NCBI RefSeq assembly: GCF_964199755.1
Contig: NC_133917.1
Span: 4,221,967-4,285,966, forward strand
Direction: 5' to 3'
From: Larus michahellis
Taxonomy: Eukaryota; Chordata; Aves; Charadriiformes; Laridae
DNA length: 64,000 nt
Part shown: piece after piece, positions 41,592-53,655 of the stretch
Numbering within the stretch: position 1 is the stretch's first letter
Layout: each line of letters begins with the position of its first letter
The notes under the pieces: model-generated
Told to the model about the DNA's origin: nothing
The model's database searches: none
What the model saw: the letters and a program-made list of their open reading frames with translations, nothing else
Made by a program: the position numbers and the translations under genes

Positions 41592-44500
41592 CGTTGTAGC
41601 CGTCCAGGTCCAGGTCTCCCAGGGGGGCGATGGCGCTGCCGAAGCGCCCAAACTCCTGGGGCCCGGTGAGGGCCATGGCGGGGGCGGGTGCCATGGCGGG
41701 GGGGGGGTCGGGCAGGTTCCCCCCCCCCCCGCCGCTGCTGCAGGTACAGGTACACCCTGCCCACCTCCTGCACCCGCCCCCCCCCGCTCCGCGCCATGAA
41801 GAGGGGGGCCCCCACCAGCAGGTCGGCCAGTCTGCGGGCAACGGCCGTCAGAGCCCCCCCGCGACCCACCACCACGACCCCCCCCCCAACACACACACCC
41901 CAGGGGTGGGATGGGGGGGGGGGGCACCCATGGGTGCCCAGAGAGCAGGCATGGGGCCGGGGGGGGCACTCACCCATCATTGTTCACGTCGGTGGCTGCC
42001 ACGGCGTAGCCGAAATAGGCTGCCATCTGATGGGGGGGTCATGGGGGGGTCATGGGGGGGGTCATGGGGGGGGGCCCCCACCCCCCCCCCCCCGCTCAAC
42101 CTGCGTGGGTGCCCCCCACCCCCTGTGGATGCTCCCAATGTGTAGGGGTGCCCCCCCCACCCCCCCTGCTTGGGCACCCCCCCGCCATGCCCAGGTGCCC
42201 CCCCCCCATACATGGGTGCCCCCCGCCATGCCCAGGTGCCCCCCCCCCGAGAAGTGCCCCCCCCCCATCCATGGGTGCCCCCCGCCCAATATATGGGTGC
42301 CCCCACTCTGAGAAGTGTCCCCCCCATACATGGGTGCCCCCCACCATGCCCAGGTGCCCCCCCCCCATACACGGGTGGCCCCCCCCTCCCCCCCAATATA
42401 ACGGGTGCTCCCACCCCCACACATGGTGCCCCCCCCATACATGGGTGCCCCCCACCCTCTGCGGGACGCCCCCCCCCCCCCCCTCCATTGCACCCAGGAC
42501 ACACTGGGGACACCCAGAACCCCAGGTGGGCCCCCCCAACCCTGGCCTGGGACCCCCCCCCCGCCCCCCACCCCAACCTCCACGCCCCCCCCCGCCCCCG
42601 ACCCCCCCCAGGGCCCCCCCCCGGCCCCACCTGCTCCCCCGAGAAGTTGTACAGGGACTTCATGTTGGTGCCATTGAGGATGGTGACCTGGGGACACGGG
42701 GGACAAGGGAGGGGGGGGGACACTGCGGCAGCGGTCAGGGAACCCAGACAGCCAGGCCCCCCCCTCTCCCACCCCCCGCTGCCCCCCCCGACCCCCCCCC
42801 CGGTGTCCCCCCCGTGTCCCCGCAGCCTTACGTAGCCGTAGGTGAGGTTGCCCTTGGGGACACCAGCCACGAAGTCTGCAAGGGACAAAGTGACCCCGTC
42901 AGGGGGTTGCCTGTGACACCCCCCCACCCCCCCCCGCCACGTCACCCTGGTGGCACCCACCTTGCGTCGTGTCCCCGCTGAACTCGCCGACCGCCACCGA
43001 GTAGCCTGGGAGGGGGCAGCGGTGTCACCCGCCTTGTCACCCCGGGCCACTGATGCCACCCCGACTCCCGCCTCCCCAGTGCCATCCTGCCCCCCCCGTG
43101 TCACTGTGCCCCCCCGGCCCTGTCCCCATGTCCCTCCTCCGTGCCCTCCTGCCCCCGTGTCCCTGTCCCCGATGTCCGTGTCTCTCTGTACCCTGTGCCC
43201 CTTTCCCATGTCCCTGTGTCCCCGTGTCCCTGTGTCCCCGTGTCCCCATCACCTCTGTCCCTGTCTCCCTTGTCCCCGTGCCCCCATGCCCCTTGTGTGC
43301 CCCTGTCCCCCCATGTCCCCCGTGCCCCATGTCCCCTGCCCCTCTCCCCGTCCTCCCATGTCCCCATGCCCCATGTCCCCATGCCCCTGTCTCCTGTGTC
43401 CTCATGTCCCCCATGCCCCTGTCCCCCCTTGTCCCCATATCCCCATGCCCTGTCCCCCCATGCCCCTGTCCCCCCTTGTCCCCATATCCCCATGCCCTGT
43501 CCCCCCATGCCCCCATTTCCATCTTCCCTGTGTCCCTGTCCTCCCACGTCCCCGTCCCCAATGTCCTCCATGTCCCCATGCCCGTGTCATCCATGCCCCA
43601 TGTCCCCCTGTCCTGCGTCCCCAGGCAGACCCGTGTAGCTGTCCCTATGTGTCCCCATGCCCGTGTCCCCCCTGTCCCCCTGTCCCCCATCCCCATGCAG
43701 ACCCATGTAGCTGTCCCCAAGTGTCCCCATGTCCCCTGTCCCCCTGTCCCCCGGCAGACCCCTGTAACTGTCCCCACGTGTCCCCATGCCCCGTCCCCCC
43801 TGTCCCCCGTCCCCATGCAGCCCCATGTCCCCTGTCCCCAGGCAGATCCATGTAGCTGTCCCCAAGTGTCCCCATGCCCATGTCCCCCGTCCCCATGCAG
43901 ACCCATGTCCCCCTGTCCCGTGTCCCCAGGCAGACCCATGTAGCTGTCCCCACTTGTCCCCACGTCCACTGTCCCCCCGTCCCCCGTTCCCATGCAGCCC
44001 CATGTAGCTGTCCCCACTTGTCCCCATGTCCCCCTGTCCCCATGCAGCTCCATGTAGCTGTCCCCATGTGTCCCCATGTCCCTTGTCCCCCTGTCCCCAT
44101 GCAGCCGTCCCCATGTGTCCCCTGTCCCCTGTCCCCAGGCAGACCCATGTAGCTGTCCCCACGTGTCCCCATGTCCTCTGTCCCCTGTCTCCATGCAGCC
44201 CCATATAGCTGTCCCCACGTGTCCCCATGTCCCCTGTCTCCATGCAGACCCATGTAGCTGTCCCCATGTGTCCCCATGTCCCCTGTGCCCCTGTCCCCCC
44301 TGTCCCCTGGCAGCCCCATGTCCCCTGTCCCCAGGCAGACCCGTGTAGCTGTCCCCACGTGTCCCCATGTCCTCTGTCCCCTGTCTCCATGCAGCCCCAT
44401 ATAGCTGTCCCCACGTGTCCCCATGTCCCCTGTCCCCATGCAGCCCCATGTAGCTGTCCCCACGTGTCCCCATGTCCCCTGTCTCCATGCAGACCCATGT

Positions 44501-47500
44501 AGCTGTCCCCAAGTGTCCCCTGTCCCCCATCCCCATGCAGACCCATGTAGTGTCCCCATGTGTCCCCATGTCCCCTGTGCCCCTGTCCCCCCTGTCCCCT
44601 GGCAGCCCCATGTCCCCTGTCCCCTGTCCCCAGGCAGACCCATGTTGCTGTCCCCACGTGTCCCCATGTCCCCTGTCCCCCGTCCCCATGCAGCCCCATG
44701 TAGCTGTCCCCACGTGTCCCCATGTCCCCTGTCCCCATGCAGACCCATGTAGCTGTCCCCAAGTGTCCCCTGTCCCCCGTCCCCCATCCCCAAGCAGACC
44801 CATGTAGCTGTCCCCACGTGTCCCCACGTGTCCCCACGTGTCCCCCGTCCCCAGGCAGACCCATGTAGCTGTCGTCGTGGGTGGGGGCCGCCTGGCGCGT
44901 CTGGAGCTGCCCGGCCACCTCCTGGATGAAGTACTCGGGGTAGCTGGAGGCCGCGATCTGCTCCTGCGTCGCCGACATCACCTGCCCTGGGGGCGCGGGT
45001 GGCCCCTCAGCACCCAGGGGTGCTGCCCGCCGCGCCGGCGGGGGGACGGGGGGGGCGAGGGAGGGGGGGACGGGGGCGGGCGGGGGGGTTCAGGGACAAT
45101 CGGGGGAGTTCGGGGACAATGGGGGCAGGTGGGGGTGTCTAGGGACAGGCAGGGGAGTTTGGGGACAAGGAGGGGAGTTTGGGGACAATTGGGGCGGGTG
45201 GGGGTGTCTAGGCAGGGGGGTTTAGGGACAATCAGAGGAGTTTAGGGACAGGCAGCGGAGTTTGGGGACAATCAGGGGAGTTTGGGGACAATCAGGGACG
45301 GGCAGGGACGGGCAGGGGAGTTTGGGGACAATGAGGGGAGTTTGGGGACAATCAGGGACGGGCAGGGACGGGCAGGGGAGTTTGGGGACAATGAGTGGAG
45401 TTTGGGGACAATTGGGGCGGGTGGGGGTGTCTCGGCAGGGGGGTTTAGGGACAATCAGAGGAGTTTAGGGACAATCGGGGCAGGTGGGGGTGTCTAGGGA
45501 CAGGCAGGGGAGTTTGGGGACAATCAGGGGAGTTTGGGGACAATCAGGGACAGGCAGTGGGGTTTAGGGACAATCAGGGCAGGTGGGGGTGTCCGGGGAC
45601 AGACAGGGGAGTTTGGGGACAATCAGGGGATTTTTGGGGACAATCAGGGACAGGCAGGGACGGGCAGGGGAGTTTGGGGACAATGAGGGGAGTTTGGGGA
45701 CAATTGGGGTGGGTGGGGGTGTCTCAGCAGGGGGGTTTAGGGACAATCAGAGGAGTTTAGGGACAATCGGGGCAGGTGGGGGTGTCTAGGGACAGGCAGG
45801 GGAGTTTGGGGACAATGAGGGGAGTTTAGGGACAACCAGGGACAGGCAGCGGCAGGCAGGGGAGTTTGGGGACAATCAGGGGAGTCTGGGGACAATCAGG
45901 GACAGGCAGTGGGTAGGGACAATCGGGGCAGGTGGGGGTGTCCGGGGACAGACAGGGGAGTTTGGGGACAATCAGGGGATTTTGGGGACAATCAGGGACA
46001 GGCAGGGACGGGCAGGGGAGTTTGGGGACAATCAGGGGAGTTTGGGGACAATTGGGGCGGGTGGGGGTGTCTAGGCAGGGGGGTTTAGGGACAATCAGAG
46101 GCGTTTAGGGACAATGAGGGGAGTTTGGGGACAATGAGGGACGGGCAGGGGCTGGGGTCTCACCTTGCCAGAAGTAGCTGCCGGGCCCCCCAGCAGCACC
46201 CGTCCCGTCTGCGGAGAGACCGGGGGGGGGCCCCCCCTCAGCCTGGGGCACCCGCCAGGGCCCCCCGCCCCCACCCCCTATTGCCCCCAGACCCCATTAT
46301 ACCCCCCTACCCCCACATACCGCCCCCCCCCCCCAAACAGTGACCCCCAATATACCCCCCACCACCACCACCCCATTACCCCCCTGGACCCCTGCCCCTC
46401 CACGCCCTCACCCCCCCATCCCCACGGTACCCCCCCATGTCCCCTTATATCCCCCGTGCCCCCCATGCCCCCTGTGCCCCCCCCGTGCCCCCCCGTGCCC
46501 CCACCTGGGTGAACTCGGCGCTGAAGCCCCCCTGGCAGTAGCCCTGCCCGGCCGCGGAGTTCAGGTCTGTGGGGAGAAAGGGGGGGGGGCTGTTGGGGGG
46601 GCTGGGGGGGCCTGGGGTCCCATGGGGGCTGGCTGGGGGGCCAGGGGGGGGTCACCTGCTGGGGCTGCCCAGGGTCCCATGGGTGCTGGCTGGGGGGCTA
46701 TGGGGGGGTCAGGGGTCCCATGGGGGCTGGCTGGGGGGCCATGGGGGGGTCAGCCCCCAGGGTGCCAGGCTGGGGGGTCAGGTGTCCCATGGGGGCTGGC
46801 TGGGGGGCCATGGGGGGGTCACCAGCTGGGGGTGCCTGGCGTCCCATGGGTGCTGGCTGGGGCGCTATGGGGGATCAGGGATCCCATGGGTGCTGCCTGG
46901 GGGGCTATGGGGGGGGTCAGGGGTCCCAGTGTGTCCAGGCAGTGTCCGGGGGGGGGGTCACCCTGGGGTGCTGGGCATGGGGGGGGGGGCGGTGATGCCC
47001 AGGGGCGCCAGGCAGGGGCTTATGGGGGTGCTGGGCCGGGGGCGGGGGGGTATCCAGTGGTGCCACCCGTGGGTGCCGGGCGGGGGGTGCCCAGAGGCTG
47101 CCTGTGGGTCTGGGGGGGGGGGGGGGGGGCGTGGGGGGGGGGTGTCACACCTGAGCGGCACGGCGCGTATTCACGAACTTGGAGAAGTTGCCGATGGAGA
47201 GGAAGCAGGTGCCCACCGGCTCCCGGCCCCCCCCCTCCTCCTTGGGGGGGCTCCAGCTGTACAGCGGGGCGCAGCCTGGGGCGGGGGGGGGGGGGAGGAG
47301 GGGGGGGGCGGGGGGGACACACATGATGACGACGAGATACATGGGGTGGGGGGGGGCACGGGGGAGGTGGGGGGGGTCCACACACAGACCGACCCTCCTG
47401 CTCCCTCCGTGCTCCCCGCTCACCCTCCCCAGTGACCCCCGCCTGCCCCATGAGCAGCCCCCCCCCCCCGTGCCCCCCCCTGTGCCCCCCCTGCCCCGTA

Positions 47501-50500
47501 CCAGGATGGAGGCGTTGTGTGCCCGCACGGTGGCCCCGAACCACTGCAGGGACTTGAACTCGACGGGGTCGGGGGTCTCCGTGTTGTTGCCCCCGAAGTC
47601 GTGGGTGCGGGTCCCTGGGGGGGGGGGCGGGGAAAGCAGGGGTCAGGCCGGCACCCGCTGCCGCAGCACCCATGGGACCCCCCACCCCCCCCCAGCACCC
47701 ACCGCTCCCCCCAGGTTTATCATTAACCAGGCGGTGCCAAGGCCACGGGGGAGGGGGGACACATGGCCATGGGGGACGATGACGTGGGGCTGGGGGGGCT
47801 GCTGGAGGGGTCCGTAGGGGGGGGCCTGGCCCCGGCCATGCTCATCCCTGTCCCGTCCCCACCCATGTCCTCGGCCCTGTCCCCCACCCTTGTCCCCACC
47901 GTGTCCCCATCCTCGTTCCCCACCCGCATCTCTGTCCCCATGCCCGGGGTGGGGGGGGCACATCCCCACCCATGTCCCCGTCCCCCACCCGTGTCCTCGC
48001 TCTGTCCCCACACCCGGGGGGTCCTGTCCCCACTCCTGTCCTCATCCTTGTCCCCCACCCTGTCCCCATGCCCGGGAGGACCGTCCCCACCCTCATCCCC
48101 CACCCGTGTCCCCCACCCTGTCCCCATGCTCAGGGGGGTCCTGTCCCCACTCGTGTCCCCATCCTTGTCCCCCACCCGTGTCCCCCACCCTGTCCCCATG
48201 CTCAGGGGGTCCTGTCCCCACTCGTGTCCCCATCCTTGTCCCCCACCCTGTCCCCATGCCCAGGAGGACTGTCCCCACCTCTATCCTCATCCTGTGTCCC
48301 CCACCCTGTCCCCATGCTCAGGGGGGTCCTGTCCCCACTTGTGTCCCCATCCTTGTCCCCCACCCTGTCCCCATGCCCAGGGGGGGTCCTGACCCCACTT
48401 GTGTCCCCATCCTTGTCCCCTACCTGTGTCCCCCATCCTGTCCCCATGCACAGGGGGGGTCCTGTCCCCACTCGTGTCCCCATCCTTGTCCCCTGCCTGT
48501 GTCCCCCACCCTGTCCCCATGCTCAGGGGGTCCTGTCCCCACTCGTGTCCCCATCCTTGTCCCCCACCCTGTCCCCATGCTCAGGGGGTCCTGTCCCCAC
48601 TCGTGTCCCCATCCTTGTCCCCCACCCTGTCCCCATGCCCAGGAGGACTGTCCCCACCTCTGTCCCCGTCCTCATCCTGTGTCCCCCACCCTGTCCCCAT
48701 GCTCAGGGGGTCCTGTCCCCACTCGTGTCTCCATCCTTGTCCCCTACCTGTGTCCCCCACCCTGTCCCCATGCTCAGGGGCGTACTGTCCCCACTCATGT
48801 CCCCATTCTTGTCCCCCACCCTGTCCCCATGCTCAGGGGGTCCTGTCCCCACTCATGTCCCCATCCTTTCCCCCACCCGTGTCCCCCACCCTGTTCCCAT
48901 GCCCAGGAGGACTGTCCCCACCTGTGTCCCCATCCTTGTCCCCCACCCTGTCCCCATGCCCAGGAGGACTGTCCCCACCTCTGTCCCCATCCTCATCCTG
49001 TGTCCCCCACCCTGTCCCCATGCTCAGGGGGTCCTGACCCCACTTGTGTCCCCATCCTTGTCCCCTACCTGTGTCCCCTATCCTGTCCCCATGCACAGGG
49101 GGGGTCCTGTCCCCACTCGTGTCCCCATCCTTGTCCCCCACCCTGTCCCCATGCTCAGGGGGGTCCTGTCCCCACTTGTGTCCCCATCCTTTCCCCCACC
49201 CGTGTCCCCCACCCTGTTCCCGTGCCCGGGAGGACTGTCCCCACCTGTGTCCCCATCCTTGTCCCCCATCCTTGTCCCCCACCCTGTCCCCATGCTCAGG
49301 GGGGTCCTGTCCCCACTTGTGTCCCCATCCTTTCCCCCACCCGTGTCCCCCACCCTGTTCCCGTGCCCGGGAGGACTGTCCCCACCTGTGTCCCCATCCT
49401 TGTCCCCCACCCGTGTCCCCCACCCTGTCCCCATGCTCGGGGGGGGTCCTGTCCCCACCCGTGTCCCCATCCCCTTACCGATGTGGTCGAAGTCGATGGG
49501 GGTGCATTCGTCACCGGGGGGCCAGGGGCAGTGGTAGACGGCCCCTCCCTGGGTGACATTGGGCTGGCTCGTGTTGGCCTTGGGGGCACCCACCAGGATG
49601 CTGACGCTGTTGGAGGGGGGGGGGGGGGGTGAGTGGGATGCTCGGTGGGGGGACAGGACTGTCCCCATGGGGACACAGTGGCCGTCACCCCCGGGGCACC
49701 CCAGGATGGGGGGGACGCAGGAGCCCTGGAGTGGGGGTGTCCTGGGGCAGCGGGGGACAGGAGGGAAACCTCTGTGGCCCCCCCGCGTGTATGTGTGTCC
49801 CCCCCAACTCAGGCCATGGGGCCGGGCCTGGGTGACCCCTTCCGGCTCCGTGGGGGAGAGGAAGCGCCGAAACCACCCACGGCCGTGGGGTGGTGGTGGG
49901 GCACCCACCATGGGAGCGGGGGGGGAAGGTTGGGGACACCCAGTGGCTCCCAGGACCACCCTATGGGTGCCCCCGGCCCCTCTGCGCCCCCCATCCCCCG
50001 GGGTCCCGGGGGGGGGGACGGGACCCTGGGGTGCAGGTCACGCGTGGGGGTCGGGGGGGGTCGGGGGGGGTAGGGCCGTGCCCGGACGCCTGAGACACCC
50101 CCCCCCGACCCCCCCCCTCCGCCCCCCGGGGGCAGCTCCCGGCTCCGGTTACAGGAAACGCTCCGGCCGGGGGCTACGGGGCCCCGGGACCACCGGCGGG
50201 GGCCGGAGCGGGGCGAGGGGGGAGCCGGGGCTCAAACCCCCCCCCGGTGCCCTCAGCCCCGCCGGAGCCCCCCGGGGCCGGAGTGTTGCCGGTTCCCGTT
50301 ACTTCAACCCGGTTCCCGGGACCGCCCCGTCCCCGCTTCCCGGTTTCTGCCCCGTTCCCGGTTCCCGTTACTCCGTCCCGCTTCCCGTTTCCCATTCCCG
50401 GTCCCGTTTCCCGTCGGTTCCCTTTCCCCATTCCCGATGCCCCGGTCCCGTTACCCCACCCCGCCCCCGGTTCCCGGTCCCCGTTCCCGGTCCTCGTTCC

Positions 50501-50983
50501 CCACCGCCCCCCTCGCCGCCCCCGCCCCGCTCCCGGGGCCGCTCCCCATCCCGCCGGGCCGGTCCCGGGCCCGCCCGTTCCCCGTCCCGCTCCCTCCCGC
50601 GGGGGCTCCGTTCCGTTCCCGGTGTCCGCTCCCGCTCCCCTCCCGCTGCCCGGGGGCCGGTTCCCTGCCCAGTTCCCGGGGCCGCTCCCGGTTGCCCGGA
50701 CCCGTCCCTGTGCCGCTCCCGCTCCCGCTCCCGCTCCCGTCCCGTCCCTGTGCCGCTCCCGGTGCCGTTCCCGGTGTCGCTCCCGGTACCTGCGGGGCCG
50801 GGGCAGGTAAAAGTCCAACGCGAAGCCGAAGAGGGACCCGGGGGCCCCACGAAAGGTGACGGGCCGCGACTCCTCCAGGTTGAAGGCAGCGACGGGCAGC
50901 GGCGGCAGCAGCAGCAGCAGCGGCAGCGGCAGCAGCAGCGGCCGGGGCCGGGGGCGGCGCGGGGGGGCCGCGGCCGGGGCCAT
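41592..50983 (-). CDS. ITGA5: integrin alpha-5 (fibronectin receptor subunit), N-terminal 12 exons
   Basis: Type I membrane receptor subunit that pairs with beta-1 to bind RGD in fibronectin. Exons, 5' to 3': 50790-50983, 49479-49606, 47502-47614, 47151-47275, 46505-46566, 46164-46208, 44861-44986, 42961-43005, 42832-42875, 42631-42687, 41974-42026 and 41592-41831; the rest (transmembrane part included) falls beyond the gap. Exon 1 encodes a Leu/Pro-rich signal peptide and mature FNLEESRPV. The beta-propeller repeats match ITGA5: [128 protein letters not shown]. Exons 4 and 6 appear to lack single bases (two and one) and exon 12 has one base too many in a G12 run, all at or beside runs of the same base. 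Splice phases agree once these are allowed for, so consensus errors are likelier than decay. Alpha-5 rather than alpha-V/8/2b rests on exon 2 and location. Confidence 0.9.
42040..42620. repeat. CCCCATRCATGGGTGCCCCCC array in ITGA5 intron
   Basis: About 20 copies of a 22-26-bp unit (GGGTGCCCCCCRCCATGCCCA). It fills the intron between the LYNFSGEQ and [10 protein letters not shown] exons. Confidence 0.88.
43090..44860. repeat. minisatellite containing copies of an ITGA5 exon end and splice donor
   Basis: Part one (43,090-43,620) is TGTCCCCATGCCCC-type. Part two (43,620-44,860) has 19 units of about 65 bp, each with a minus-strand core matching the end of the adjoining exon plus its donor, GACAGCTACATGGGTCTGC. 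Cores start near 43,626, 43,698, 43,755, 43,843, 43,930, 43,993, 44,043, 44,139, 44,187, 44,246, 44,334, 44,393, 44,440, 44,490, 44,537, 44,636, 44,690, 44,739 and 44,793. About twelve keep GTCTGC; others read GGCTGC or similar. The true junction is at 44,861/44,860. Confidence 0.9.
45070..46150. repeat. 20-bp GTTTGGGGACAATCAGGGGA array in ITGA5 intron
   Basis: About 50 copies of a 20-22-bp unit, with longer blocks of about 150 and 280 bp repeated (GGCGGGTGGGGGTGTCTAGG landmarks). It lies between the TGRVLLGGP and SATQEQ exons and ends next to the exon at 46,164. Confidence 0.92.
46580..47130. repeat. CCATGGGGGCTGGCTGGGGGGC array in ITGA5 intron
   Basis: About twelve units of 35-45 bp (GGGGTCAGGGGTCCCATGGGTGCTGGCTGG), then G-run-rich degenerate copies to 47,130. 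Confidence 0.88.
47780..49470. repeat. GTCCCCATGCTCAGGGGGTCCTGTCCCCACTC array in ITGA5 intron
   Basis: About 1.6 kb of roughly 90-bp composite units built from a TGTCCCCA core. Adjacent blocks are near-identical (for example 48,440-48,620), indicating recent expansion. It starts within the intron after the exon at 47,614 and reaches to 10 bp from the donor of the exon at 49,479. Confidence 0.93.
49620..50279. other. unique GC-rich part of ITGA5 intron 1
   Basis: Non-repetitive sequence with G/C runs. No exon, RNA gene or known element recognised. Confidence 0.45.
50280..50789. repeat. CGGTTCCCGTTCC microsatellite-like array next to ITGA5 exon 1
   Basis: Degenerate 6-12-bp units (GGTTCCCG, CCGCTCCCG) run up to the exon 1 donor at 50,789. 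The array is CpG-rich and so part of the ITGA5 promoter-proximal CpG island. Confidence 0.75.
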
Positions 50984-51139
50984 GGCGGAGCGGGGCTGGC
51001 CGGGCTCGGCGCTGCCTCCCGCTCCCGAGTCCCCTCGGAAAGTGCCCGGGGGGCCCGGCCCGCTCCGCCCCGCCGTGACTCACCGGGGAGGAGCCAGAGC
51101 CCCGCCGGGCACCGGCACCGGCACCGCACCGCGGCGGGA

Positions 51140-52590
51140 CGGGGGAGCCGGGGGCACCGGGACATCCCGCGGGGAGCGGGACACCAGGGGCCGGGACACC
51201 CCCGGGGCATCGGGACATCCCAGGGGGAGTGGGACATCCCAGGGGGAGCAGGACATCCCGGGGGGAGCGGGACACCGGGGACTGGGACACCCCGGGGGCA
51301 CCGGGATATCCCGGGGGGAGCAGGACACCAAGGACTGTGACACCCCGCGACACTGGGACACTCCTGGGGGAGTGGGACACCAGGGGCCGGGACACCCCTG
51401 GAGCACTGGGACATCCCAAGGGGAGGGGGACACCGGGGACTGGCCCCCCCCCGGGGGCACCGGCACACTGAGAGGGCACCGCGACATCCCGGGGGGAGCG
51501 GGACACCAGGGAGCAGGAGATCCTGGGGCCACCAGGACACTCTGGGACACTGGGACACCAGGGACTGGGATACCCCTGGGGCACAGGGACACTCCAGAGG
51601 GACCGGGGCACCAGGGACTGGGACACCCAAGGGACACTGGGACACCCTGGGACACCTGGACATCAGGGATGGGGACATCCCCAGGGCACCAGGACACTCT
51701 GGAGGGACTGGGACACCTGAGGGACACTGGGACACTCAAGGGTCACTGGGACACCCCAGGACATCAGGGATGGGGACACCCTGGGGCACTGAGACATCAG
51801 GGACAGGGACATCCCCGGTGCACCGGGATACCCTGTGGTCACCGGGACACTGGGGACAGGGACACCTGAGGGACACCAGGACACTGGATACTGGTGACCA
51901 GATCACTCAAGGGGCACCAGGACACCGGGAGCAGGGATACCGGGGACTGGGATACGCAAGGGTGACTGGGACACCAGGAACAGGGACACTGCGGGGACAC
52001 TGGTGGGCCCAGGACACCAGGAATTGGGACACCCGAGGGGACCGGGACACTGGGAACAGGGACACCAGGGTCCAGGACACTTGCGGGGGACTGGGACACT
52101 GGGAAGGACTGGGAGAGCAGGAACTGGGAGACTGGGGTCGCACCGAGGGGAAGGGGACACTGTGGGGACATCGAGGGACGGGGGGAGACAGGAACCTGGG
52201 TGGCAACGGGACACCGGGCACTGGGACACTGTGAGGGGGAAAATGGGACACTGTGGGGGGGGGTGAGGGGACACAGGACACCGAGGACACAGGACACCAG
52301 TGAGGGGACTGGGACAGGGGGGTTGAGCCCCCAGGTGACATGGTGGGCAGGACACTGGGGGGTGCTGGGACAACGGGTGGACGAGGGGACACGGGGCATG
52401 GAGGACACGGGGGGACGAGGGGACACGGGGCATGGAGGACACGGGGGGACGAGGGGACACGGAGGACACGGCGGGGGGGGGCACAGGACAGCAGGGCATG
52501 CTGGGACACTGGGACACAGGGGGGACTGGGACACTGAGGACACTGGGACACTGGGAATACTGGGCCACTGAGAGGACAAAGGGACACAGG
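51140..52590. repeat. GGGACACCRGGGACTGGGACAC array upstream of ITGA5
   Basis: Roughly 1.4 kb of 20-45-bp units (CCGGGACACCCCKGGGGCACYGGGACATCCC). 50,984-51,139 is CpG-rich promoter-like sequence of ITGA5. The array begins immediately upstream of it. Confidence 0.9.
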
Positions 52591-53655
52591 ACGCCATGGG
52601 GGGACCCAGGTGGGACAGGCACAAGGTGGGGGGCGGGGAGGGGGGACGGGCATGGGACACAGGACACCAGTGGGACACTGGAGGACATGGGGGGGGGGAC
52701 ACACAGGGCACCGGGGAGGGGCAGCAGGGACACGGCGGACGGGAGTGGGACAGGGCTGGGGACAGCCAGGGGAGGAAGGGGACACGGTGGGGGGGGGGAG
52801 GAAGGGGACACGGCGGGGGTGGGGGGGGGGGTGTCCGGATCCCGCTGCCGCTTCCTGGAAGGAAACAGCGGAAACGGAGCCGGAGCTGGAGCCGTTCCCA
52901 CGCGGCCGGACGGGGGGGGGCCGGGACCCCCACGGGGGCGGGGGGGGGGACGACACACACCGGCACCCCAGGTCCCTGCCCCGGGGCGAGGGGCGGTGGT
53001 GGTGCCCCCCAGGTGTGTGTCCCCCCCCCCCCGCCACCTTTGCTGTCCCCACGCCTGAGTGAAACCGCTGTGTCCGTCCCCCCCCCACCTTCCACGTGCT
53101 CGTGCCCAGGCCGGGACCCCCCTGTCCGGGGTGGGGACAACCCCCCCCCCCCCCCCCGCCATCGTCCCCCGTGCGATAGGGGGTGCCCGGGCGTACGAGG
53201 GGGCCGGGGGGGGGTGGGGGGTGCGGGGGGGGGGGGGCGCCGGGGGCCTCGCACGCCTGCAGCGGGGCGGCCGCATTCCTGCGCCGCTGATGCAATGGCG
53301 GCAGCTGGGCCGGGGGGCTCGGGGGGCTCGGGGGGGGGGGGTCCCGGCGTCCAGGGCCTCCCCCCGGCCCCCCACCCTCGTCCCCTGCCCAGCACCCCGC
53401 CGTGGGTGCTGTGTTGTGTGTCCCCCCCCCCCCGCCCCGGGGTGGGTGGGGGGGGGTCGGCGTGGGAGCCCGCACACGCGTGTGGGTGGGGGGGGGGGGT
53501 GCGTGTTGCCCACCCCCCCACCCCCCCCCGGGGGCGGTGGCCGTGGGGACAATGGGGACGTTTCCGTGGCCTGGGGGAGGGGGGGGGGAAGCGAGGGGCG
53601 GGCAGCGAACAATGCGCTGGCGCCGGGGCCTTTCCTGCCCTCGCACGCTTGGCCC
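52591..53655. other. GC-rich spacer with G/C runs, no gene recognised
   Basis: Contains many homopolymer runs of 8-15 C or G and a CpG-rich part near 52,840-53,400. I looked for splice-flanked open frames on both strands and found none with family resemblance. Confidence 0.4.

Noticed and set aside
40857-41969. A single protein read through the N gap linking NFE2 and ITGA5
   Set aside because: The N run is only a placeholder; the two sides belong to different genes.
43037-44981. 596- and 464-residue Gly-Asp-Ser-Tyr-Met-Gly repeat proteins
   Set aside because: They read the intron minisatellite. Only the first about 41 codons of one ([11 protein letters not shown]...DDSYM) are real ITGA5 exon.
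47890-49632. 580-residue Pro/Cys/His-rich frame
   Set aside because: Intron array between two ITGA5 exons; no splice or start support.
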